Source: Otatea glauca (lineage: Eukaryota; Streptophyta; Magnoliopsida; Poales; Poaceae). From it: DNA of 64,000 bases. The DNA lies in contig CM070730.1 in the NCBI GenBank assembly GCA_036346275.1, positions 6,138,309-6,202,308 on the forward strand, given 5' to 3'. Numbering within the stretch: position 1 is the stretch's first letter; each line of letters opens with the position of its first letter. This document shows, in pieces, positions 11,150 through 23,133 of the stretch. The position numbers were made by a program, and so were the translations under genes. Below the pieces are notes generated by a model. It searched no databases. It was not told the DNA's origin and saw only the letters and a program-made list of their open reading frames with translations.

Positions 11150-14100
11150 ATGGTGAATACTCGAGAAACAACGGTGCTTGAAGTGGATCTGCGTCGAATG
11201 ACAACCCCAATGATGGAGGCACCCTCAACCACCGACGATGAGACATGCGAGAATCTAGGAGCATTTACGGCGTAGCAGACTCAAGCGATGCAGACAATGA
11301 TGCAAAGATCGCACGAGATGACCAATGCGTGATAAATCACAACAACCCCGCAACTCGGAACAATCATGGTGGACCTCGACCTATGTCAAAGCTATCGATT
11401 TTATGAGGACTAGGCCACCAACTTTTTGGAAATGTGAATCCTTTGGAAGCCGATGGCGGCTTAGGACAATTGAGAAGAAGCGCACATCACTCGGTGTGAA
11501 GGAAATGAGAAGGTGCTTTCGCCTCTCATCAAGCTGGAAGGGACCGCCGCAGAGTGGTGGGAGAACTCTTGTGCCGCTCATGGAGCCCCACGGGAGATAA
11601 CACAGGAGGAGTTTACTAATGCTTTCGCCAAGATATCATGTCCCGAGAGGAATGATGGACCTTAAGAAGGAAGAGTTGAGCTTTGAAGCAAGGAGGCCAA
11701 CGGTGGCGAATACTTGAACAAATTTACTCGATTAGCTCGCTATGCCCTCAAGGCGTAGCGACAGATAAAGCGCACAGCCTCGTTTCATGAAGGGATGAAC
11801 TCGGGACTACAGTGGGACCGATTACCCACAATTTTCAGATTTCGGGAGCTAGTCAATAAGGCTTTGATCCTAGAGGATAAGCGCAAAGAGCTAGGTGAAA
11901 ACCGTAAGCGCTTGATGAACAATCGGTGGGCGCCCAAATCATCTCGTTTGAGGATGTCACCACAAACAATTTGCTAGATTCCAACCACCACCGCAAATAA
12001 GACATCAACTCCTACACCTCGCCATGCCAATCGAATTTTCAAACTCCGGACAAGGCAACAATGCACCAGAGGGAATCGATCCGCGGTGAAGAGATGCTAT
12101 ACCGCAATGAGCCAGGGCACTTTTCTAATAGGTGTCCACAGAAGGGAGGCATCACGCCAGTTCGTTTCAACTTGGGAACGACACCGGCCAAGGTACCAGC
12201 CTCAGGAGGAAATCGCGCACCAAGCCAAGCTGGAGCATCGCCGCAGTCAACAGTGCGTGGAAGGATCAACCACATCACCGCGGATGGAGCTCAAGAGGCA
12301 ACAGACGTCGTCTTGGGTAAGTTTCGTCAACTCGATTACACCTTTCTGATTTTGTTTGATTACGAGCTTCGCGATTCGCTTGTGTCTCAAAGTTTTGCAA
12401 CCAAGAATGGATTTAAAGTGGTGAATCTTAAGTGTGTGCTCTTAGTCCAAGCCCCAGGATCTGAGCTTAGATCTAGCCTTGGGTGTTTGGGAGCTAAGTT
12501 GCTTATGGATGGGATAGAATTTCTAGCGAATCTTATCTTGATAGACGCGCAATCCCTAGACGTCATCCTTGGAATGGATTGGTGTCAAAGCATAAGGCAT
12601 TTTGGATTGTGGCGAAGGATCGTGACTTTGGAAGGCCCTAGTGGCAAGAAAGTGGAGTTTCAAGCGACCGATTCGAGATGGGCGATTAATGGTCAACGGC
12701 GTGAAAGCCATCAACATGGAAGATGTGCGATGGCGAGGAATACCGGATGTGTTTCGGAAGATTTGCGGGATTGCCACGGACCGTGATATCGAGTTTGTTA
12801 TCGAGTTAGCGCCCGTACAAAGACCGATATCAAAGAGACCATATCGGATGCCTACAAGCGAGTTAGTGGAAATGAAGAAGCGATTGAGGAACCGCAAGAA
12901 AAGGTTTCATTAGACCAAGTTCATCACCGTGGGGAGCCCCGGTTTTGTTTGTTCGCAAGAAGGATGGAAGTCTTAGAATGTGCATCGACTATCGTGCACT
13001 TAATGAAATAACGATCAAGAATAAGTATCCGTTGTCCGGGATCGATGACTTATTTGATCGATTAAGAGGAGCTGGAGTTTTCTCCAAGATAGATCTTCGT
13101 TCGAGGATACCATCGATTGAAGATCCGAGCGGAGGATATACCTAAGACCGCGTTTTCTACGCGATATGGACATTATGAGTTCACGGTCATGTCATTTGGA
13201 TTGACTAATGCCCGGCGTATTTCATGAACATGATGAATAAGGTTTTCATGGATTACTTGGATAAGTTCGTTGTGGTCTTCATAGGCGATATTTTGGTTTA
13301 CTCAAAGACCGAAGAAGAGCATGCGAACATCTAAGGATGGTTTTAGGCAGTGCGAGAGCATCACTATATGCAAAGTTTAGCAAGTGTGAATTACGGAAGG
13401 AGAAAGTCGAATTCTTGGGTCATGTAATGACTACCAAAGGAGTCATGATCGACCCGACAAAGTGGACGCTTGATGTTGCATCGAGCCACCGAAGTCATTA
13501 CCAGATCCGTAGTTTTCGGGAATGGCGGGATATTACCGTCGGTTCATAGAAGGATTCTCGACAATTGCTAAACCCTTGACGCAGTTGTTGAAGAAAGAAA
13601 AGAAGTTCGCATGGACGCCAGAGTGCGAGAAAAGTTTCATGGAATTAAAGAAGCGTTTAACAAATGCCCCGTATTAGTATTGCGGATGTGCGGAATGGAT
13701 TTGATATTTACTGTGATGCTTCGAAGCAAGGCTTGGGATGCGTGTTAATGCAAGAAGGCAAAGTCGTTGCTTATGCGTCGAGACAATTAAGACCGCATGA
13801 AGTGAATTACCCAACGCATGATTTGGAGTTAGTCAGTAGTGCATGCTTTAAAGATATGGCGTCATTATCTCATAGGAAATAGATGTGAGATATATACGGA
13901 CCATAAGAGTCCAAATACATATTCACTCAAGTCGACTGAATATGAGGCAATGAAGATGGTGGAGCTAATTAAGGATTATAACGTGGGAATCCATTATCAC
14001 CTGGAAAAGCCAATGTGGTGGCGGATGCTCGAGTCGAAAGAGCCATAGCGCAAATACTGATGTCAATGGAGGATCAACCGAACTATGCAAGGAATTTGAA

Positions 14101-15552
14101 GCTAAGATTGGAAGTCGTTCTAAGGAATGATAGCTGCGCTAGAAGTGAAGCCAACACTAGAGGATCGATTAGAGAAGGTCAACAAGATGGCGATAAAATT
14201 TCAAAAATCAAGGCTAAAAGGAAGAAGGCCTAGCCTTAGATTTCACTGGATGAGCAAGGAACCATGTTCTTTAAAAGCCGAATTTGCGTCGGATAAAAAG
14301 GAGCTAAAGCAATTGATTCTTGAGGAGGCTCACGATTCTAAGTACTCAATTCATCCAGAAGTGCCAAGATGTACGAGATTTGAAGGAGAGATTCGGTGGC
14401 GAATATGAAGCGTGAAGTGGTGAGCATGTTGCATTATCGACGTATGTCAAAGAGTAAAAGCCATGCACCAAAGACCATTGGTGCATTGCGGTAGTTAAAA
14501 ATTCGGAATGGAAGTGGGAAGAAATCGAATGGATTTTATCACGGTCTACCTAAGACTCGTAAAGGTTACGATTCCATTTGGGTTATTGTGGATCGTTTAA
14601 CCAAGGTCGCTCATTTCATCCCGAGAAAGACCACTTACTCAGGAGATCGTTTAGCGTAATTGTACATGTCAAGGATTGTATGTTTGCATGGAGTGCCCAA
14701 GAAGATTGTGTCGACATGAGGTACCCAATTTACCTCGAGATTTTGGAATAAGTTGCACGAAGCAATGGGAACCCGTCTGAATTTTAGTACTGACATATCA
14801 CCCGCATGGATGGTCGACCGAGAGAGTAAATCGATTTTAGAGGATATGTTGAGAGCTTGTGCTTTAGCTTATGCTACCTCTTGGGATAAATGTTTGCCAT
14901 ATGCGAATTGATTATAATAATAGTTATCAAGCTAGCCTACAGATGTCACCATTCGAGGCGTTGTATGGGCGTGCTTGTCGTACTCGTTGAATTGGAATGA
15001 AACGGAGAACGCTTGGTTTTGGGCCGATATTCTCGAAGAGGCAGAAAGTCAAGTTGCAATGATCAGAGAGAGGTTAAAGATAGCACAGTCAAGACAGAAA
15101 AGCTACGCAGATAATCGTCGTCGAGATTTGAGTTTCGAACCAGAAGATCATGTGTATCTCAGGGTTACCCCTCTTAAGGGCGTTAAGAGATTCCACGTTA
15201 AAGGGAAGCTTGCACCAAGATATGTGGGTCCGTTCAAGATTCTGAGCCGTCGAGGAGAGGTAGCTTATCAGTTAGAGTTGCCCCAGTCATTGGCAGGAGT
15301 GCATGATGTATTCCATGTATCGCAGCTTAAGAAGTGTCTCAGAGTGCCGTGAGCAAACCCGTTGGATGCAATAGAGTGCAAGAAGATTTGACTTATAAAG
15401 AGCAACCGATCGAATTTTGGATGTTATGGGCGCAAGACCCGAAACAAGTCTATTCGCTTTGCGAGTTGATGGAGCAATCATTAGAAAGTGAAGCCACTTG
15501 GGAGCGAGAAGAAGATTTAAAGTCAGAATTCCCGAACCTACTCTATAGTTAG
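11150..15552 (+). pseudogene. gypsy gag-pol, copy 1, with integrase and chromodomain, many frameshifts
   Basis: Gag starts at ATG 11150. A Retrotrans_gag-type core is at about 11400-11980 and a CCHC knuckle at about 12102-12140. Protease follows near 12310-12420, RT at 12800-13560 (LFVRKKDGSLRMCIDYRALN; palm box DILVYSKT near 13300), RNase H at 13600-14050 (YCDASKQGLG, ASRQLRPHE), integrase at 14400-14960 (WVIVDRLTKVAHF, FEALYGRACRT), the integrase tail to 15350, and a decayed chromodomain-like segment at about 15370-15530. Family length would be about 1500 codons in one frame; here the longest piece is 241 codons. Compared with copy 2, most breaks are losses or changes at CAG, CTG or CCG. 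Gag-pol would form particles, reverse transcribe and integrate. Confidence 0.92.
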
Positions 15553-15577
15553 CCCTGAATCTCGGGTCGAGATTCTG

Positions 15578-15593
15578 TTAAGGGGGGGAGGTT
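15578..15593 (+). other. gypsy polypurine tract
   Basis: A purine-rich AAGGGGGGGAGG run directly before LTR 2. It primes plus-strand DNA synthesis in LTR elements and confirms that LTR 2 was the 3' LTR of internal region 1. Confidence 0.9.
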
Positions 15594-18500
15594 TATAACA
15601 TCCCAAAATTCAGCTTAATTAAGTTTTATTTGCTTAAATGTGCATTTGTGATTTTCTGGAATTTATTTGGATTTTTCTGGATTTATTGGAATTAAATGTT
15701 ATTTCAAGTTTATTGCTTTTTAATCAAAAGTATTTAAATCTGTGCCAAGTTAAAATAAAGTTTGGCCAAAAATATTTTATTTGAGTCCAGAATGTCTCAA
15801 AGTATTTTTGAGATTTTTCTTGGATTTTTCCTAATAGTTTTATTGCCTAAAATAAATAAAATGAATTTCTAGAATTATTTTAATTGGGAAACCCTTTTGA
15901 AAATCGGTGAACAGTGTTGGGCTCGGCCCATACACTGCGTGTGCGGCCCAGTGGAACACGGCCCGATTAGCCCATGATCCCAGAGGAAATCGTGCCGAGC
16001 CGTTGGATCGCGATCGTATGGCTTGTGTCATGCCACGTCGCCGAATGCGCCTAAGCCGTAGGATCGTGATCGCGTGGTCAGGGTGGATCGTGTCTTTCCG
16101 TAACCCTAATCGATCGCGGCCGTTGATCCAGCGAAGGCCCGATTGGATCTCGTCGGGAAATCCGGTGCGTTCGTTGCGCCACGTGGACGGTTCTTGTGAA
16201 TCGTCTCCGTCGCGGGACTCGAATTCGCCGCCGTGTCCAGAAGGACTCCGCCGCCGCGTCGGTTGGTTTTCGAGCACCGTGCGTGGTCGTCGAGGCTATT
16301 TAAGGGGGTCCGCAGCCTTCCCGAGAATCGTCATCGTGCGCCGCAGCTTTTGGTCGGAAGGGTTTCGCGAGATTCGACGTAGAACACGCCCGGAGCTCGT
16401 CGGAGTTGATCGCTGCGCACCGCCGAGGTTTTCGCTAAAGAACGCCACCGATTCGGCGGTTTTGGCGTTTTGGTTCCGGATCCGGATTCGCCAAGGTGTG
16501 CCGCGTCGACGGCCACTTGTTCACGTCGGGGACACGTCGGAACGCCGTCGCCGTAGCTTCTTCCTCATCTCCGGTGGTTTTCTTCGCCGTCGTTTCGCCA
16601 TTAGTCTCGGGTGAGTTTTTGACCGTCGGATCTGAGCGAACGGGGAGGATTGAACCGCGTCGCATGTGTCTGTCGCCGTTCGATCGGATCGGACCGTAGA
16701 TGCGTGCGCGTGTCGCGATCGGCGAAGCGGCTGCGCGACCAATCGGGACGAGGACGCGCGTGGCGCTGCGGGTTCGGCGTCGTCGTGGCGCCGGGTTCAC
16801 GGTGGACCAGAGGAGGTCTCGTGGACCAGGTCTATGCGCCGAGGCCACGTGTCGAGCTCTGGTTGGTTCGGTCCATGGCTGACGTCACGCTGACGTCATA
16901 AATCGCTTTTTCAGTATAAAAATAAATCTGTTAAATTCGAATTTCTGATTTTCTAATTTCAGTATTTATTTCAAACTTCAAAAGGCTATATCTTTTGCAT
17001 CGTAACTCGGATTTGAGTGATTCCAGTTTCTAAAAATTTGTAAAATTGAGATCTATTTATTGGTGAATTTTAACTGATTTTTGGAGTTTAATTGCTCTCT
17101 GTTTTGGTATTTATTTACTTTTCTCTTTCGGTACGCGTAGACGTTGAATTGTGCGACGCTTCGGAGGAAGATCAAGCAACTCAAGAGCAAACTTCAGATC
17201 CAGATCAGGACCTATTCCAAGGCAAGTTGTGCTTTGATCATGTTGAACCCATGTTTATAAAATTGCTATGTTTGTTTTACAATATTGCATATATTTCAAA
17301 TATACAACTGTTTCAAATTAGATTGGGTTTAGCTAAAATACCAGATTGATCTATACCCTACCTTGTCATTGTATGCCATGATCCATTGTCACCCTAGATT
17401 GGTTTAATATAGTTGGTTAATAATTATAATCAACATTGGAGGTTTAGTTCGTATTAGTTGCTTAGCCATGCCACGTCATCACATGTGTCATCACCATTGA
17501 TAATTAATCTTGATTAATGGAATATGGAACAATGTTATGAACTTGTGTGTCATGTGGGATCACACGATGAGATTGAGTTGTTGTGGCGAGTCATGTCACG
17601 CAAGCGATGTTGAATTGTTGATGGCACGTGGTGCTTGGTAATCAAGCGGGTGATAATAACTTAGATTGGGGCAAGTGGCAAGGCGAGGAGGCCAAGGTGG
17701 GCCCGATGGGCAGATGGTATGTGGAAGTCTTGCCTTGATCACACTAAGGACTTAACCTTGCAAGCCTTTGACTGAGTCAATCATGCAACCACATGTCCGT
17801 ATGGGCCACCTAGTGAGTAATTTGCAAAGTCTTAATTTGTACTATCGTGGTGGTGTGAGTTCCCGGTCAGGTGTAATTCACATGGCGCAAGAGGGGGCCA
17901 CGGATGTGGTTTCTGAGACCATGATGTTGAAACCTTAGCGGGTAGTATCGGATTAAGATAGAGCATTGTAAAGGCTTTGTTATAATCTTTCGCCTTTGTG
18001 GTGTTTGGTTGTATCACGTGGGTAAAGTGCATAACCTCTGCAGTGTGAAACTATTCGGATAGCCGTGCTCATGGTATTGAGCAATGCTCGGAATTACTGA
18101 TTAAGGGTTAGATTAATAAATTGGACAACTTGGTTGGGATGGCGGGATGGCCATATGGAAGATTGGAACTTGATTTAGGATTGGAAACTTGGTTTACTTG
18201 AGAAATCTGAATTTATTTATTATTGCTATTTGTTTTACATTCTTTACAATCTATTCATTGTATTTGTTCATAAATGCCGCTTATTGCAAAATAGCCATGA
18301 TAGCCTATCCTTTGGAATAAGCCTTACATATAGATAAATAGAAGCGCATTACATGCACAACTTGTTGAGTGCTTTAAGTACTCACCCTTGCCAAACAACA
18401 ATAATCAACAGTTGAAGAATCTACACTGTGTTGGAAGATGAAGTTCATGAAGACACGAGTCATTAGGGTCCGAGCCTTGTCGGTTGCTGTGGTGAAGCGA

Positions 18501-18749
18501 TGAGCTATCTACGTTTCTACTTTCCGCTGCTTAATTATTAGCTTATATTCTCAGTCTTGCCCTGCGTGGCTTAATAATGTAAGTTGGTCATAAGATCATA
18601 CATTTAGCTATATCAATAAATGAACTATTATTCTATTATCGTTGTGTATGATGTGATATGTACCAATGTTAAGCTGTGTGCACTAGCGTTGATCCTGGGA
18701 ATAGTGCAAGATAAACAAGTGGGTTGAATCGATGGATTCGGTCCCTACA
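15594..18749 (+). repeat. gypsy LTR 2 (shared middle LTR)
   Basis: 3156 bp, collinear with LTR 1. It serves as 3' LTR for copy 1 (polypurine tract before it) and 5' LTR for copy 2 (primer site after it). Its first bases are TATAAC instead of TGTAAC, a G-to-A change in the terminal dinucleotide. The 85-codon frame recurs at 17092-17349. Confidence 0.95.
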
Positions 18750-18753
18750 GAGG

Positions 18754-18765
18754 TGGTATCAGAGC
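18754..18765 (+). other. gypsy primer binding site, copy 2
   Basis: TGGTATCAGAGC, complete, five bases after LTR 2. Confidence 0.95.
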
Positions 18766-18962
18766 ATACTGACTGTAGGTCTTGGCCCTAGATAGTGGGG
18801 AGGTGTCTTGTGAGAGTCCAAAACTATTTTCTAAAAGAAAATCCAAACTTGACTAATAAAACACTCTCGACTCATCTCATTCTCTACTTCTTGCCTTTGC
18901 TAAATTTACCGTCTTACTTGCCGTTTCGGGTGGAGAACTTATTTCAAAGTTCTTGTGGAGCG

Positions 18963-19707
18963 ATGCCGATCGTTCCGACCTTTGAGGAGTCAGCTGGCGG
19001 CTACGCCATGGAGCTGTGGAGAGTACTTCAGACGCTTGGAGGCTTCTATCGTCCACTTTACCGAGGAGGCAGCTGGACAGTGAATGGTGTTCACCGAGGA
19101 TTCATTTGCAAGTTGATCATCTACGCTCGGGAGAACGAGGAAGCTAGCAGGCCAATCAACATCTCTGCCAGAAGATTCTCGTACGAGGTTGCAATCCAGA
19201 GGTCGCCGCCTTGCTCTTCGCCGTGTCTGCCGCGACTACGCCGACGAGCTTCACGATTCAGTGTTCCGACTGCACCCAGACGTTCAAGCGTGCCGAAGAC
19301 GACGGATCGAGGGGAGCGAGTGTGCTACTGCGACGCACCTTGCAGAGTTCGCCCTTGCCCAGGAGGATCACATGAGAGATACTACCCAGAGCCGAGAGGC
19401 GTATACGAGGCACTCAGAGTGGCGAGCAGAGCTCGAGGTGACCGTGCTTTGACCATCGGGATGATCACCGAGTGGGAGAGGCCACGAGGCGATTGAGGAC
19501 GAGTGGAGCGCGTGACTCGGGGAGTTCAGGAGCCACCGAGGAGTCCGAGGAGGATCCAGAGGAGCGAGAGTGGGAGCGAGAGGAGTCACGGACCCGTTGT
19601 TGCAGAGGATCTAGTAGTAGGTCACGGGATAGGTTCGCTCCGATGCCCGCTCATCCACCGGTGTATCGCGCGGATCGGCCTCAGCCAGGGTGGCTGGATG
19701 AGTGAGT
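18963..19707 (+). pseudogene. pre-gag open frame, gypsy copy 2 (unknown protein)
   Basis: The better-preserved copy of the pre-gag frame. ATG 18963 (MPIVPTFEESAGGYAM) leads through WTVNGVHRGFICKLIIYAR and a basic middle to an acidic stretch (EESEEDPEEREWERE) near 19530-19590 and a terminal GWLDE plus stop near 19705. It switches frame at least twice, between about 19150 and 19200 and again between 19450 and 19500. Product unknown; no signal peptide or membrane segment is seen. Confidence 0.55.
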
Positions 19708-19982
19708 GTCAGCCTTGGAGCTGTGTTGAGACTCGAGTGTGAGTCGCGTCTTTAAGTTAGTCTTTACCTTTCTAGTTGACGTTAAGGTTCGTGTTTAGTT
19801 TGCTTCTTTGTATTGCCGAGTGTGCAGTATGTGTTGCAAAGCTTGTAGGCTTAAATAAGCAGCCATACCAAGAATAAATAAAGAATTGTTCAGTTGGGTA
19901 TAACCTATCTTCCCCACTTTAGAAATTCTTACTTCTCATCTATGCTACATCTACCTTTCCTAACCTAAGAGGCAATCATCGG

Positions 19983-22900
19983 ATGGTGAATACTGAGAAA
20001 CAACGGTGCTTCAGAAGTGGATGCGTCGAATGACAACCCCAATGATGGAGGCGACCCTCAACCACCGACGATGAACATGCAGAATCTAGGAGCATTTACG
20101 CGTAGCAGACTCAAGCGATGCGAGCATAATGATGCAAAGAGATGCAAGAGATGACCAATGCAGTGATAAATCACAACAACCACGCAACTCGGAACAATCA
20201 TGGTGGACCTCGACCTATGTCAAAGCTATCGATTTTATGAGGACTAGGCCACCAACTTTTTCGGAAATGTGAATCCTTTGGAAGCCGATGGACGGCTTAG
20301 GACAATTGAGAAGAAGCCGCACATCACTCGGTGTGAAGGAAATGAGAAGGTGCTTACGCCTCTCATCAAGCTGGAAGGGACCGCCCAGAGTGGTGGGAGA
20401 ACTCTTGTGCCGCTCATGGAGCCCCACAGAGATAACACAGGAGGAGTTTACTAATGCTTTCCTTGATATCATGTCCCGGAGGAATGATGGACCTTAAGAA
20501 GGAAGAGTTGAGCTTTGAAGCAAGGAGGCCAACCGGTGGCGAATACTTGAACAAATTTACTCGATTAGCTCGCTATGCCCGAAGGCGTAGCGGCAGATAA
20601 AGCGCACACCTCGTTTCATGAAGGGACTGAACTCAGGACTACAGGTGGGACTGATTACCCACAATTTTCCAGATTTCCAGGAGCTAGTCAATAAGGCTTT
20701 GATCCTAGAGGATAAGCGCAAAGAGCTAGGTGAAAACCGTAAGCGCTTGATGAACAATCAGGGTGGACGTCCAAATCATCTACGTTTGAGGATGTCACCA
20801 CAGCAATTTGCTAGATTCCAACCACCAGCTGCAAATAAGACATCAACTCCTACACCTCGCCATGCCAATCAGAATTTTCAAACTCAAAGACAAGGCAACA
20901 ATGCGGAGGGAATCAAGATCCGCGGTGAAGAGATGCTATACCGCAATGAGCCGTGGCACTTTTCTAATAGGTGTCCACAGAAGGGAGGCATCACGCCAGT
21001 TCGTTTCAACTTGGGAACGACACCGGCCAAGGTACCAGCCTCAGGAGGAAATCGCGCACCAAGCCAAGCTGGAGCATCGCCGCAGTCAACAGTGCGTGGA
21101 AGGATCAACCACATCACCGCGGATGGAGCTCAAGAGGCAACAGACGTCGTACTGGGTAAGTTTCTGGTCAACTCAGTACCTGCTACAGTTTTGTTTGATT
21201 CTGGAGCTTCGCATTCGTTTGTGTCTCAAAGTTTTGCAACCAAGAATGGATTTAAAGTGGTGAATCTTAAGTGTGTGCTCTTAGTCCAAGCCCCAGGATC
21301 TGAGCTTAGATCCAGCCTTGGGTGTTTGGGAGCTAAGTTGCTTATGGATGGGATAGAATTTCTAGCGAATCTTATCTTGATAGACGCGCAATCCCTAGAC
21401 GTCATCCTTGGAATGGATTGGTTTGTCAAAGCATAAGGTCGTTTTGGATTGTGGCCGAAGGATCGTGACTTTGGAAGGCCCTAGTGGCAAGAAAGTGGAG
21501 TTTCAAGCGACCGCAGTTCGAGATGGGCAGTTAATGGTCAACAGCGTGAAAGCCATCAGCATGGAAGATGTGCCAGTGGCCAGGGAATACCCGGATGTGT
21601 TTCCAGAAGATTTGCCGGGATTGCCACCGGACCGTGATATCGAGTTTGTTATCGAGTTAGCGCCGGTGTACAGACCGATATCAAAGAGACCATATCGGAT
21701 GCCTACCGAGCGAGTTAGTGGAAATGAAGAAGCGATTGAGGAACCGCAAGAAAAAGGTTTCATTAGACCAAGTTCATCACCGTAGGGAGCCCGGTTTTGT
21801 TTGTTCGCAAGAAGGATGGAAGTCTTAGAATGTGCATCGACTATCGTGCACTTAATGAAGTAACGATCAAGAATAAGTATCCGTTGCCCAGGATCGATGA
21901 CTTATTTGATCAGTTAAGAGGAGCTGGAGTTTTCTCCAAGATAGATCTTCGTTCAGGATACCATCAGTTGAAGATCCGGCGGAGGATATACCTAAGACCG
22001 CGTTTTCTACGCGATATGGACATTATGAGTTCACGGTCATGTCATTTGGATTGACTAATGCCCGGCGTATTTCATGAACATGATGAATAAGGTTTTCATG
22101 GATTACTTGGATAAGTTCGTTGTGGTCTTCATAGGCGATATTTTGGTTTACTCAAAGACAGAAGAAGAGCATGCGAACATCTAAGGATGGTTTTAGGCAG
22201 TGCGAGAGCATCAGCTATATGCAAAGTTTAGCAAGTGTGAATTCCGGAAGGAGAAAGTCGAATTCTTGGGTCATGTAATGACTACCAAAGGAGTCGCATG
22301 ATCGACCCAAACAAAGTGGACTTGATGTTGCATCGAGCCACCGAAGTCATTACCGATCCGTAGTTTTCGGGAATGGCGGATATTACCGTCGGTTCATAGA
22401 AGGATTCTCGACAATTGCTAAACCCTTGACGCAGTTGTTGAAGAAAGAAAAGAAGTTCGCATGGACGCCAGAGTGCGAGAAAAGTTTCATGGAATTAAAG
22501 AAGCGTTTAACAACAGCCCCCGTATTAGTATTGCCAGATGTGCAGAATGGATTTGATATTTACTGTGATGCTTCGAAGCAAGGCTTGGGATGCGTGTTAA
22601 TGCAAGAAGGCAAAGTCGTTGCTTATGCGTCGAGACAATTAAGACCGCATGAAGTGAATTACCCAACGCATGATTTGGAGTTAGCTGCCGTAGTGCATGC
22701 TTTAAAGATATGGCGTCATTATCTCATAGGAAATAGATGTGAGATATATACGGACCATAAGAGTCTGAAATACATATTCACTCAAGCTGACCTGAATATG
22801 AGACAGCGAAGATGGCTGGAGCTAATTAAGGATTATAACGTGGGAATCCATTATCACCCTGGAAAAGCCAATGTGGTGGCAGATGCTCTGAGTCGAAAGA

Positions 22901-23133
22901 GCCATAGCGCAAATACAGTGTCAATGGAGGATCAACCGGAACTATGCAAGGAATTTCAGAAGCTAAGATTGGAAGTCGTTCCGCAAGGAATGATAGCTGC
23001 GCTAGAAGTGAAGCCAACACTAGAGGATCAGATTAGAGAAGGTCAGCAAGATGACGATAAAATTTCAAAAATCAAGGCTAAAAAGGAAGAAGGCCTAGCC
23101 TTAGATTTCACTCTGGATGAGCAAGGAACCATG
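19983..23133 (+). pseudogene. gypsy gag-pol, copy 2, truncated before integrase
   Basis: Gag starts at 19983. A 272-codon open stretch at 20618-21436 carries the end of gag, the knuckle region (near 20935-20975, partly out of frame) and an intact protease with the active site DSGASHSF near 21200. RT runs from about 21600 (RPISKRPYRMP) through IDYRALNE and SKIDLRSGYHQL to 22420. RNase H at 22426-22920 is one open frame (YCDASKQGLG, TDHKSLKYIF, HYHPGKANVVADALS). After about 200 further bases the sequence jumps at 23133/23134 into the LTR, so integrase, chromodomain, polypurine tract and the first 974 bp of LTR 3 are missing. Fewer frame breaks than copy 1. Confidence 0.92.
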